Shown: piece by piece, positions 17,583-25,042 of the stretch | How the letters are laid out: each line of letters opens with the position of its first letter | How positions within the stretch are numbered: the first letter of the stretch is position 1 | Assembly: GCA_003221005.1 (NCBI GenBank) | Contig: QHTZ01000082.1 | Coordinates: 1 to 46,442, forward strand | Length of the DNA: 46,442 bases | Reading direction: 5' to 3' | From: Gemmatimonadota bacterium | GTDB lineage: Bacteria; Gemmatimonadota; Gemmatimonadetes; Gemmatimonadales; GWC2-71-9 | The notes under the pieces: model-generated | What the model was told of the DNA's origin: nothing | Databases searched by the model: none | What the model saw: only the letters and a program-made list of their open reading frames with translations | Position numbers and translations under genes: made by a program

Positions 17583-18605
17583 CTAGTCTTCGCTCTGCCC
17601 GAACAGGGCCATGTTGCTGGAGTGCCCCGGGGCGACCTTGGCCGCGGGGTTGATGAAGTGCACGGCGTGGTTCACCGCGATGCTCGCCTCGGCGACCCCG
17701 GTCGCGATCAGCTTGAGCTTCCCCGGATAGGTGGTGATGTCCCCGGCGGCGAAGATGCCGGGGATGTTCGTCTCCATCGTCGAGGCCACCTTGATGTCGC
17801 CCTTGTCGATGTCGAGCCCCCACTCAGCGATGGCGCCGAGCGAAGAGAGGAACCCGAGCTGCGGAATCACGGCGTCCACGGCGACGTGCTCCTCTTGCTT
17901 CGTCTTGCTGTTGTGGATCGTCACCCCCTCCACCCAGTCGCCGCCATGGATGGCCTTGACCTCCCAGAAGGTGCGCAACTCCATCTTCCCGGCCGCGCAC
18001 AAGGCCTGCACCTGCGCGACGGTCGCGTGGTGCGCGCGGAAGCCGTCCCGCCGGTGGATCATCAGGATCCAGTGCGCCACTCCCTGGAGGTTGACGGCCC
18101 AGTCGAACGCGGAGTCGCCCCCGCCGACCAGCAGCACCCGCTTGCCGGCGAACGACTGGGGATCGAGCACCCGGTCGAAAACGCCGCGGCCGTACCACCG
18201 GTCCACGTCCTTGAGCGGCAGCTTGCGCGGCGTGAACGCGCCGATCCCGCCCGCGATGATGACCGTCAGGGAGGGATACTCGTCCCGGTCGGTGACCACG
18301 ATGAAACGTGGCCGGCCGTTGTCCGACTCGCGCCGCAATCCCAGCACTTTCTCCCCCAGATGCAGCGGCGCCTTGAACTGGAGCGCTTGCTCGGCCATTC
18401 CCTTCACCAGGTCCTTGGCGAGGACCTTGGGGAATCCCGCGACGTCGAAGATGTACTTCTCCGGGTAGAGGGCGGTGAGCTGCCCTCCCACTTGATCGAG
18501 GTTGTCGATCAGCCGGCAGGACGCGCCGCGCATGCCGGCGTAGAACGCGCCGAACAGGCCGGTGGGGCCGGCGCCGATGAGGGTGATATCTTTGACGTCT
18601 TGCAT
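17583..18605 (-). CDS. Thioredoxin-reductase-like ferredoxin/flavodoxin-NADP+ reductase
   Basis: A 340-residue FAD enzyme: FAD-binding GAGPTGLFGAFYAGMRG at 11-27, VGGQLTALYPEK, NADP-binding VGGGDSAFDWAVNLQG near 159-174, and the second FAD segment FAAGDITTYPGK. It lacks the redox CxxC of thioredoxin reductase and has the C-terminal extension typical of bacterial YumC-type reductases, which pass electrons between NADPH and ferredoxin or flavodoxin. It is transcribed divergently from the cobalamin adenosyltransferase, which needs a flavoprotein to make Co(I); the link is suggestive only. Confidence 0.93.
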   Translation of the reverse strand: MQDVKDITLIGAGPTGLFGAFYAGMRGASCRLIDNLDQVGGQLTALYPEKYIFDVAGFPKVLAKDLVKGMAEQALQFKAPLHLGEKVLGLRRESDNGRPRFIVVTDRDEYPSLTVIIAGGIGAFTPRKLPLKDVDRWYGRGVFDRVLDPQSFAGKRVLLVGGGDSAFDWAVNLQGVAHWILMIHRRDGFRAHHATVAQVQALCAAGKMELRTFWEVKAIHGGDWVEGVTIHNSKTKQEEHVAVDAVIPQLGFLSSLGAIAEWGLDIDKGDIKVASTMETNIPGIFAAGDITTYPGKLKLIATGVAEASIAVNHAVHFINPAAKVAPGHSSNMALFGQSED

Positions 18606-18620
18606 GGGGGCGAATCTGAC

Positions 18621-18650
18621 AGGGGGCGGTAAGGGACGGTAGGGGGGAGG
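18621..18650 (+). repeat. Short tandem 10-bp G-rich repeat, single arm
   Basis: Two to three units of GGCGGTAAGG/GACGGTAGGG lie in the gap between the divergent reductase and adenosyltransferase genes. The same 10-bp word is the repeat inside glcF at 25508-25600. No reverse-complement arm is present here. The G-rich run ends 12 bases before the GTG start at 18663. Confidence 0.7.
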
Positions 18651-18662
18651 AGCGTAGAGGTA

Positions 18663-19211
18663 GTGGCGCGGATCTACACGCGAACCGGCGACGCCGGCGA
18701 GACGGGGCTGTTCGGGGGGGAGCGCGTTCCCAAAGACGATCCCCGGGTCGCGGCCTACGGGGACGTGGATGAGCTCAACGCCGCCCTCGGCCTCGCGCTC
18801 GCGCTCGAACCGCAGGAGCAGTCGCGCGACCTGCTCGAGCGGGTCCAGCGGGACCTGTTCACGGTGGGTGCCGAGCTCGCGACCCCCGATCGGGCGCGCC
18901 TCGCGAAGGCCCTACCCGGCGAGCCGATCGGAGACCCGGAGATCGCGGCGCTCGAGCGCGCGATCGACGCGCACGAGGCGCAGCTCACCGCCCTCAGCAA
19001 CTTCATCCTCCCCGGCGGAACGCCGAAGGCGGCGGCGCTGCACCTGGCCCGCACGGTGTGCCGCCGCGCCGAACGCGCCGTGGTCCCGCTGGCGCGAGAC
19101 GGCGCCGCGCCGCCAGCCGTGGTGCGTTACCTGAACCGCCTCTCGGACCTGCTGTTCCTGCTCGCCCGCGCGGCGAACGCGGCGGCCGGCCGCTCCGACG
19201 TCAGGTGGTGA
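18663..19211 (+). CDS. pduO: PduO-type cob(I)yrinic acid a,c-diamide/cobalamin adenosyltransferase
   Basis: A 182-residue ATP:cob(I)alamin adenosyltransferase, forming the Co-C bond of adenosylcobalamin. N-terminal ATP site: IYTRTGDAGETGLFGGERV; then AAYGDVDELNAALG, FILPGGTPKAAALHLAR and VCRRAERAV, all typical of the trimeric PduO family. The start is GTG at 18663. Its TGA overlaps the aroB GTG (19208-19211), so they form a two-gene operon. Confidence 0.94.
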   Translation: MARIYTRTGDAGETGLFGGERVPKDDPRVAAYGDVDELNAALGLALALEPQEQSRDLLERVQRDLFTVGAELATPDRARLAKALPGEPIGDPEIAALERAIDAHEAQLTALSNFILPGGTPKAAALHLARTVCRRAERAVVPLARDGAAPPAVVRYLNRLSDLLFLLARAANAAAGRSDVRW

Positions 19212-20314
19212 CGATCCGCGTCCCGCTGCGCGAAGACCGCGACGCGTCGTACGACATCGTGATCGGCCGCGGCCTTCTGGCGGAGCTGCCGCGATTCCTG
19301 CGGGCGGCCGCTCCCGCGGTCGCGTACGCGGTGGTCAGCGATTCGCACGTAGCGGAGCTCTACGGCGCGCCCCTGGTCGCCCGGCTGGTGGAGGGTGGGT
19401 TGCCCGCGCGTCTGTTCGTCTTTCCGGCCGGGGAGTGGAACAAATCGCGGGAGACCTGGGCGACGCTGTCGGACCAGATGCTCGGCGCACAGCTCGGACG
19501 CGATTGCGCTGTGGTCGCGCTCGGCGGCGGCGTCGTCGGCGACGTCGCCGGGTTCGTCGCCGCCACGTATCTCCGCGGTGTCCCCTACGTGCAGGTGCCC
19601 ACTACGCTGCTCGCCATGATCGATTCGTCGATCGGCGGGAAAACCGGCGTGGACGTGCCGAGCGGCAAGAACCTCCTGGGCGCCTTCCACCAGCCGCGCC
19701 TCGTGGTCGCCGACCTCGAGGTCCTCGGCTCGCTCCCGCCCGTACAGCTCGCCGCCGGAATGGCGGAGGCGGTGAAGCACGGCGTCATCGCCGACGCCGA
19801 CTATTTCGGTTTTCTCGAGACGGCGCACGCCGCCGTGCTCGCACGCGACCCGGGCGCGCTCGAGCGCGCTGTCACCCGCTCGGTCGAGATCAAAGCCGAG
19901 GTGGTCGCGGCCGACGAGCGTGAAGCGGGGCGCCGCGCCATCCTCAACTTCGGCCACACGGTCGGTCACGCCATCGAGGCGACGTCCCGATTCGACGTGC
20001 TGCACGGCGAGGCCGTGGCGATCGGGATGGCGTGCGAGGCACGCCTGGCGGAAGCGCTCACCATCGCGGCGCCGGGCACGGCGCAGCGCGTCCGCCGGCT
20101 GCTCGAGCGGTGCGGGCTGCCGCTGGAGCGTCCCGCGGGTGCCTCGGTGGACGAGCTGCTCCGCGTCATGCAAGTCGACAAGAAGGCGCGCTCGGGGACA
20201 GTGCGGTTCTCGCTGCCGCGGGCCATTGGCGTGATGCATGGCGACGCGGGCGCAGGGTGGACAGTGACCGCGCCGGAGCAGCTGGTGCGGGAAACCCTCG
20301 CGGCCGCCGACTAA
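19208..20314 (+). CDS. aroB: 3-dehydroquinate synthase
   Basis: A 368-residue enzyme of the shikimate pathway converting DAHP to 3-dehydroquinate with NAD and a metal ion. Motifs: ALGGGVVGDVAGFVAATYLRG (NAD binding), VPTTLLAMIDSSIGGKTGVD, AAGMAEAVKHGVI, and the metal ligands in NFGHTVGHAIE and LHGEAVAIGM. Length and motif order are normal. The start GTG at 19208 overlaps the preceding stop; another GTG lies one codon upstream. Confidence 0.96.
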   Translation: MTIRVPLREDRDASYDIVIGRGLLAELPRFLRAAAPAVAYAVVSDSHVAELYGAPLVARLVEGGLPARLFVFPAGEWNKSRETWATLSDQMLGAQLGRDCAVVALGGGVVGDVAGFVAATYLRGVPYVQVPTTLLAMIDSSIGGKTGVDVPSGKNLLGAFHQPRLVVADLEVLGSLPPVQLAAGMAEAVKHGVIADADYFGFLETAHAAVLARDPGALERAVTRSVEIKAEVVAADEREAGRRAILNFGHTVGHAIEATSRFDVLHGEAVAIGMACEARLAEALTIAAPGTAQRVRRLLERCGLPLERPAGASVDELLRVMQVDKKARSGTVRFSLPRAIGVMHGDAGAGWTVTAPEQLVRETLAAAD

Positions 20315-20333
20315 TCACATGCCGTCCAACAAC

Positions 20334-20557
20334 TTCCCCACACGGTTCCCACGTCTCCACAGCCGCGCGGTCCCGATCCTTGCGACAAAGTTGTCCACAG
20401 TGTCTGTGGATAGTGGAAAAACGATGGAATCACACCTGCGAGAACACTTTGTGATGTTGATAAGTGTGCAGATTTGCACCATTTACAAGTGGTTCCTATA
20501 TTGGCGCCGTTGAAATTTGGTCCGTTGGCGGGAGCATCCGGCCCGTCTCCATCCACA
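20334..20557 (+). promoter_or_regulatory. AT-richer leader with DnaA-box-like sites before the sigma factor gene
   Basis: The 275-base gap between aroB and the sigma gene is visibly lower in GC than its surroundings. It holds TTGTCCACA (20391-20399) and CTATCCACA on the other strand (20405-20413), each one mismatch from the DnaA box TTATCCACA; they form the perfect inverted repeat TCCACAG-TGT-CTGTGGA (20394-20410). Weaker matches lie at 20334-20342 (TTCCCCACA) and 20549-20557 (CCATCCACA). The pair could equally be the operator of another dimeric regulator. Confidence 0.4.
20466..20502 (+). promoter_or_regulatory. Candidate sigma-70 promoter for the sigma factor gene
   Basis: TTGCAC (20474-20479), a 17-base spacer and TATATT (20497-20502) form a reasonable -35/-10 pair about 90 bases before the ATG. 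The -35 overlaps one arm of the inverted repeat GTGCA-GATT-TGCAC (20466-20479), a possible operator. Confidence 0.45.
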
Positions 20558-20589
20558 ACGTGAGCCGTACACCTGTGGGAGTCCCTCGA

Positions 20590-21483
20590 ATGGCCCGGTC
20601 GAGTGGAGGCAAGCCCAAGGCGTTTTTTCGAGCCAATCCATCCGGAGCGTTCGACCAGTACCTGCAAGACATCCAGAAGCTGCCGCTGATCAAAGACCCG
20701 AATGAAGAGCGCCGCCTCGCGCGCCGGGTCCAGCGGGGCGACGAGAAGGCCGCCGAGCGGCTCGTCACCGCCAACCTCCGATTCGTCATCTCCTACGTCA
20801 AGAAGTACCAGGGGCACGGCCTCGACCTCTCCGAGCTGGTTGCTATCGGCAACGAGGGGTTGCTCAAGGCGGTGAAGAAGTTCGACCCCGACCAGGGCGT
20901 GAAATTCATCTCATACGCGGTATGGTGGGTGCGGCAGGCCGTCTTGAAGGCGCTCGCCGAGCAGACGCGCAGCGTCCGCATCCCTCTGAATCAGAACTCG
21001 CAGCTGATTCGCATGAGCCGCACCGAGACCTACCTGTCCCAGGAGTTGGGGCGCGAACCCACCGACAACGAGATCGCCCGAGCGCTCCAGGACACGGTAG
21101 AGAACGTGCGCACGGCGCGCCGCATGACGGCCGCCGAGCTGTCGCTCGATGCGCCGGTGGACCGCAGCGATCGCGATGCCGCCACGCTGGGCGAGCGGTT
21201 CGCCGGGCAGGAGGGCGGGGAGATCGAGGAGAAAACCGACGGCCGCCTGATGCGCGAGTTCATCGACCGCATCTTCCAGAAGTACCTGACGCCGCGCGAG
21301 CGCAAGATCCTGTACCTCTATTACGGCCTCGAGGAGGGGAGCGAGGCGATGACGCTCGAAAAGATCGGAGCGCTGATGGGCGTCACGCGGGAGCGGATCA
21401 GGCAAATACGGGAGCGGGCGTTCGAGAAGTTGCGCGAATCCCCAGACGGAAAGGCACTGAAAGGGTTCTGGAGAGCAGCGTGA
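20590..21483 (+). CDS. rpoD: Sigma-70 family RNA polymerase sigma factor (primary-like, short form)
   Basis: A 297-residue group 1/2 sigma factor with regions 1.2 to 4.2 but no region 1.1 and no long insert between 1.2 and 2.1. Region 1.2: FDQYLQDIQKLPLI. Region 2: TANLRFVISYVKKYQGHGLDLSELVAIGNEG split over 2.1-2.2, and KFDPDQGVKFISYAVWWVRQ for 2.3-2.4, which recognises the -10. Region 3: IPLNQNSQLIR. Region 4.2: TLEKIGALMGVTRERIRQIRE, binding the -35. The layout resembles the short primary sigma of Bacteroidetes, but a stationary-phase or other group 2 role cannot be excluded. ATG at 20590 has GGGAG about 8 bases upstream. A strong terminator follows. Confidence 0.93.
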   Translation: MARSSGGKPKAFFRANPSGAFDQYLQDIQKLPLIKDPNEERRLARRVQRGDEKAAERLVTANLRFVISYVKKYQGHGLDLSELVAIGNEGLLKAVKKFDPDQGVKFISYAVWWVRQAVLKALAEQTRSVRIPLNQNSQLIRMSRTETYLSQELGREPTDNEIARALQDTVENVRTARRMTAAELSLDAPVDRSDRDAATLGERFAGQEGGEIEEKTDGRLMREFIDRIFQKYLTPRERKILYLYYGLEEGSEAMTLEKIGALMGVTRERIRQIRERAFEKLRESPDGKALKGFWRAA

Positions 21484-21489
21484 CGAGCA

Positions 21490-21599
21490 GACGGGTAGAC
21501 GGGTAGACGGGTAGCGGTTGCTAGGACGAAGTGGTCAGGAGAGCCTTCTCCTGACCACTTTTTGCTGCTCACTCCTACCCGTCTACCCGTCTATCCGTC
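21490..21599 (+). repeat. Inverted pair of 8-bp tandem repeats around a terminator
   Basis: The left arm (21490-21514) is three copies of GACGGGTA plus one base; the right arm (21575-21599) is the reverse complement, matching at 24 of 25 positions. The arms begin 7 bases after the sigma factor stop and end 14 bases before the next start. They enclose the intrinsic terminator at 21529-21563. Confidence 0.9.
21529..21563 (+). terminator. Rho-independent terminator after the sigma factor gene
   Basis: A perfect 14-bp stem (AAGTGGTCAGGAGA paired with 21547-21560) with a four-base loop is followed by a T run. It separates the sigma gene from the Lon-N/glcDEF operon. Confidence 0.92.
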
Positions 21600-21612
21600 T
21601 ATACTATTTTCT

Positions 21613-22302
21613 ATGGCTCGCGAGTTGCCGATGTTTCCGCTGCCGATCGTCCTGTTCCCTGGCACTCCCCAGCCGCTTCATATCTTCGAGCCGCGCTACC
21701 GCCAACTGGTCGCCGATTGCCTCGCCGGCGACCGCCGCTTCGGCGTCGCCTACGTCGCCCCCAGGGACGAGCACGCGGGGGAGCCGGCGCCCAACGCCGG
21801 GGATGTCGGCTGCGTCGCGGTCATCCGGACGGCGCACGAGCTGCCCGATGGGCGCTCGAACATCCTCACGGAGGGCGAGCGCCGGTTCGTGCTGCTCGAC
21901 TGGTGCGCGAGCGAGCGCCTGTACCGGCGCGCGCGAGTGGAGGAGTTCGACGACGATCCCATCGACCCCGCTGCAGCGGGCACGCTGGCGGCGGACGTCC
22001 GGGCGGAGTGCGAGCGCTTGACCGCCGCCCTGAACACGCTGACCAGCCGCGACTTCGAGGAGCCGGCCGCGCTGCCTGCCGATCCGACCGCGCTCTCGTT
22101 TCGCGTGGCCGGTGCGCTCGAGCTCGAGCCCGAGGCGAAGCGGGCGTTGCAGGCCGGGCGGAGCACTACGGCGCGCCTGCGCCAGCTAGCGGCACTGCTC
22201 AAGCCGCTCGCGGAGGACGCCACGCGCCGCGCCGTCGTGCGGGAGCGCGCGAAGCGGAACGGCCGCGGCGGCGCCCACTCGGAGATCGAGCGCGCCTCGT
22301 GA
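21613..22302 (+). CDS. LON N-terminal substrate-binding domain protein
   Basis: A 229-residue stand-alone LON-N (ASCH/PUA-like) protein without the AAA+ or protease parts of Lon. The N-terminus is diagnostic: LPMFPLPIVLFPGTPQPLHIFEPRYRQLV split here as LPMFPLPIVLFPG and LHIFEPRYRQLV; then RRFGVAYV and ILTEGERRFVLL. Such proteins bind unfolded or specific protein segments, with no known catalysis. ATG at 21613 lies just after the repeat hairpin, with no clear ribosome-binding site. Its stop overlaps the glcD start (GTGA), making it the first gene of the glcDEF-ygfZ operon. Confidence 0.9.
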   Translation: MARELPMFPLPIVLFPGTPQPLHIFEPRYRQLVADCLAGDRRFGVAYVAPRDEHAGEPAPNAGDVGCVAVIRTAHELPDGRSNILTEGERRFVLLDWCASERLYRRARVEEFDDDPIDPAAAGTLAADVRAECERLTAALNTLTSRDFEEPAALPADPTALSFRVAGALELEPEAKRALQAGRSTTARLRQLAALLKPLAEDATRRAVVRERAKRNGRGGAHSEIERAS

Positions 22303-23822
22303 TCGACCACGCGCTGGTGGAGGCCCTGACGCAGATCGTCGGCGAGCGGCACGTGCGCACCGCCGGCGCGGAGCGCGCCACCTACGCGAAGGACGGTCTG
22401 ACCGTACACCGACGCCTCCCCGCGGTCGTGGTCCTCCCCGGCAGCCGGGACGAGGTGATCGCTGTCGTGCGTCTACTCGCCGTACACGGGGTGCCGTTCG
22501 TGCCCAGGGGCGCGGGCACCGGGCTCTCGGGCGGGGCGCTCGCCGACCAGGATGCCGTGCTCCTCGTGCTGACCCGGCTCAACCGCATCCTCAAGGTCGA
22601 TCCGCGGAACCGCGTCGCCACGGTCGAGCCGGGCGTCGTCAACGTCAAGCTCTCGGTGGCGGCCGCCCCGCATGGCCTGCTGTACGCTCCCGATCCATCG
22701 AGCCAGAGCGCCTGCACCATCGGCGGCAACGTGGCGGAAAACGCGGGTGGTCCCCATTGCCTCAAGTACGGCGTCACCGCGACCCACGTGCTCGCGCTCG
22801 AGGTCGTGCTGGCGGACGGGCAGGTGATACAGCTCGGGAGCCCCGGCGGCGAGGCCTGGGGGCCCGACCTCGTCGGCCTGTTCGTCGGATCCGAGGGCAA
22901 CTTCGGGGTCGCCACGCGGATCACCGTCCGCCTGCTCCCTGTGCCGCGCGCCGTGCGGACGCTGCTCGCCGACTTCCCGGCGCTGCGGACGGCGGGCGAG
23001 GCCGTCTCCGCGGTGATCGCGAGCGGCATCGTGCCCGCCGCGCTCGAAATGATGGATCACTCCTGCATCCAGGCCGTGGAAGATTCGGTGTACGCGGCGG
23101 GGTACCCGCGCGACGCCGCTGCCGTGCTGCTCGTCGAGCTCGACGGACGCGTCGACGATTCCGTCGCCGCGGACGCGGCCAGCGTCGAAGCCATTCTCAA
23201 GGACCACGGGGCGCGCTCGGTGCGGACCGCGGTGGACGCGCGCGAGCGGGAGCGGCTGTGGCAGGGCCGCAAGAAAGCGTTTGGCGCGATGGGTCGCCTG
23301 TCGCGCGACCTCGTCGTCCAAGACGCGGTGGTGCCGCGGTCGTCGCTCCCCGACGTGCTCGAGGCGATCGGTCGGATCGGCGAGCGCTACGGCCTGACCG
23401 TGAGTAACGTGTTCCACGCCGGGGACGGAAACCTGCACCCCAACATCTCGTTCGACGGCCGCATCCCCGGCCTGCGGGCGCGGGTGGATGCTGCGAGCGG
23501 TGAGATGATGGCCGCGTGCATCGTGGCGGGGGGCACCATCACCGGGGAGCACGGCATTGGGCTCGACAAGCTGCGCTACATGCCCCTCATCTTCGACGGC
23601 GACTCGCTCACCGCGATGCGCGGCGTGCGACGCGTCTTCGATCCCGCGGAGCGGGTCAACCCGGGGAAGGTGGTGCCCGTGCACGCGTGCCGGGAGTGGG
23701 CGGGAGTGCGGAATGCGGAGTTCCAAGCGCGGAACGCGGAAGTGGGAACGCGGAGCGCGTCGCGAGGAGACGGCGTGAGCAGTTCCGCGCTCCGCGTTCC
23801 GAGTTCCGCGGTGGGATCATGA
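22299..23822 (+). CDS. glcD: FAD-linked glycolate/D-lactate oxidase subunit (GlcD)
   Basis: A 507-residue flavoprotein of the VAO/PCMH family. FAD-binding PRGAGTGLSGGALA and GGNVAENAGGPHCLKYGVT lie in the N-terminal half; the C-terminal FAD-oxidase domain has NVFHAGDGNLHPN and TGEHGIGLDK. With GlcE and GlcF it oxidises glycolate or D-lactate and feeds the quinone pool. The start GTG overlaps the Lon-N stop; the stop overlaps the glcE ATG (23819-23822). From about residue 469 to the end (39 residues) the protein is encoded by the heptamer repeat pair at 23704-23809, giving an odd tail (GVRNAEFQARNAEVGTR) absent from normal GlcD. Confidence 0.92.
   Translation: MIDHALVEALTQIVGERHVRTAGAERATYAKDGLTVHRRLPAVVVLPGSRDEVIAVVRLLAVHGVPFVPRGAGTGLSGGALADQDAVLLVLTRLNRILKVDPRNRVATVEPGVVNVKLSVAAAPHGLLYAPDPSSQSACTIGGNVAENAGGPHCLKYGVTATHVLALEVVLADGQVIQLGSPGGEAWGPDLVGLFVGSEGNFGVATRITVRLLPVPRAVRTLLADFPALRTAGEAVSAVIASGIVPAALEMMDHSCIQAVEDSVYAAGYPRDAAAVLLVELDGRVDDSVAADAASVEAILKDHGARSVRTAVDARERERLWQGRKKAFGAMGRLSRDLVVQDAVVPRSSLPDVLEAIGRIGERYGLTVSNVFHAGDGNLHPNISFDGRIPGLRARVDAASGEMMAACIVAGGTITGEHGIGLDKLRYMPLIFDGDSLTAMRGVRRVFDPAERVNPGKVVPVHACREWAGVRNAEFQARNAEVGTRSASRGDGVSSSALRVPSSAVGS
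23704..23809 (+). repeat. Inverted pair of 7-bp tandem repeats in the glcD 3' end
   Basis: The left arm (23704-23759) is eight consecutive heptads of type GAACGCG (GAGTGCG, GAATGCG, GAGTTCC, AAGCGCG, GAACGCG, GAAGTGG, GAACGCG, GAGCGCG). The right arm (23782-23809) is four heptads of the reverse complement type GTTCCGC. The 23 bases at 23732-23754 recur exactly, inverted, at 33955-33977. Confidence 0.92.
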
Positions 23823-25042
23823 AGATCGTCGAACGGGTGAAGGCGCTGCTAGGCCGCGACGCCGTGCTCGAGGATACGGGGGCGCCGGACGGCCTGCCGC
23901 GCGTGGCCCCTGCCTCGCCGGACGCGGTGGCGCTGCTGCTCGGCACCGCGCGCGAAGAAGGCTGGCGCGTCCGCGTCGAAGGCGCGGGCACGTGGATGCC
24001 TGCCGACGCCGCCGCCGACCTGGCGCTCACCACCCGGCGCCTCGACCGCGTCCCGTCGATCCAGCCGCAGGACCTCGCCGCCACTGCCGAAGCCGGCATC
24101 GGGTGCGACCAGCTGCGCCAGCAGCTCGCCGACCGCGGCGCCTGGCTCGCGCTCGATCCTCCCGGACTCGCCGGCCGCACGCTCGGATCGGTCGTGGCCA
24201 CGGCGACCGCCGGACCGCTGCGCCACGGGTTCGGCGCGGTGCGCGACCATCTCGTCGGCGTCACGTTCGTGACCGGCGATGGCCGCCTCGTTCAGAGCGG
24301 CGGCCGGGTGATGAAAAACGTGGCGGGCTACGACCTCACCAAGCTGCAGGCGGGCGGCTTCGGCGCATTCGGCGTCATCGTGCTCGTGCACCTGCGCCTG
24401 CGCGCGCTTCCGCGGGTGGATCAGACGCTCGTCCTCGAGGGATCGCGCGAGGACCTGTCGCGGGTGGCCGACGACATCACGGCCGCCGGCCTCACCCTGG
24501 CGGCGCTGGAGTTGTTTTCACCAGCCCTCGCCCGCCGCGATCGCTGGGTCCTCGCGGTGCGTCTCGCGGGCTCCGCCGCCCTCGTCGGGGCCGAGGAAGC
24601 CGGGTTGCGGTCGGCGACCGGGGGCCAGTTCTCGGCGCTGCGTGCCGACGAGGCGCACGCGTTCTGGATGCGAGCGGCGGAGGCGTTCGCCACGCGACCG
24701 GTCACCTTCCGCGTCGGCGGGCTCCCCGACTCGAGCGATGACCTGCTCGACCTCATCCAGCATCAGGTAGGTGACGAGTGGGTATCGGCGAGCCCCGGCG
24801 CCGGCACCCTGCGCTGGACGGGCGAGACGACCGTCGACCGGCTGCGGCGGCTGCGTCGCACGCTCGCCGCTCAGGAGGTCCCCCTCACGGTGGAACGCGC
24901 CGCCTGGCCGCTGCGCCGCGCCGTGGGCCACTTCGGCGCCTACCGCGAAGGCGTGGGCCCCCTCGTCGCGGGGTTGCGGCACACCTTCGATCCCGGAAAC
25001 GCGATCGCGGTCGCGGTCGAAAGCGAGGACCGTGCCGGTTGA
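23819..25042 (+). CDS. glcE: Glycolate oxidase FAD-binding subunit (GlcE)
   Basis: A 407-residue PCMH-type FAD-binding protein, the second flavin subunit of the glycolate oxidase complex. TLGSVVATATAGPLRHGFG and the strongly conserved GRVMKNVAGYDLTKLQAGGFG identify GlcE. The C-terminal part is weaker, as in the family. ATG at 23819 overlaps the glcD stop, and the 3' end overlaps glcF by 11 bases. No repeat insert is present here, unlike in both neighbours. Confidence 0.92.
   Translation: MKIVERVKALLGRDAVLEDTGAPDGLPRVAPASPDAVALLLGTAREEGWRVRVEGAGTWMPADAAADLALTTRRLDRVPSIQPQDLAATAEAGIGCDQLRQQLADRGAWLALDPPGLAGRTLGSVVATATAGPLRHGFGAVRDHLVGVTFVTGDGRLVQSGGRVMKNVAGYDLTKLQAGGFGAFGVIVLVHLRLRALPRVDQTLVLEGSREDLSRVADDITAAGLTLAALELFSPALARRDRWVLAVRLAGSAALVGAEEAGLRSATGGQFSALRADEAHAFWMRAAEAFATRPVTFRVGGLPDSSDDLLDLIQHQVGDEWVSASPGAGTLRWTGETTVDRLRRLRRTLAAQEVPLTVERAAWPLRRAVGHFGAYREGVGPLVAGLRHTFDPGNAIAVAVESEDRAG

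Noticed and set aside
18606-18662. Cobalamin riboswitch before the adenosyltransferase gene
   Set aside because: The gap is only 57 bases and G-rich; it has no B12 box and is too short for the aptamer.
20319-20513. 64-codon frame in the leader of the sigma gene
   Set aside because: Composition is non-coding-like, it crosses the predicted promoter and has no Shine-Dalgarno site.
20334-20557. Chromosomal replication origin
   Set aside because: Only two good boxes, no dnaA/dnaN/gidA neighbours and no clear AT-rich unwinding element; kept only as a regulatory finding.
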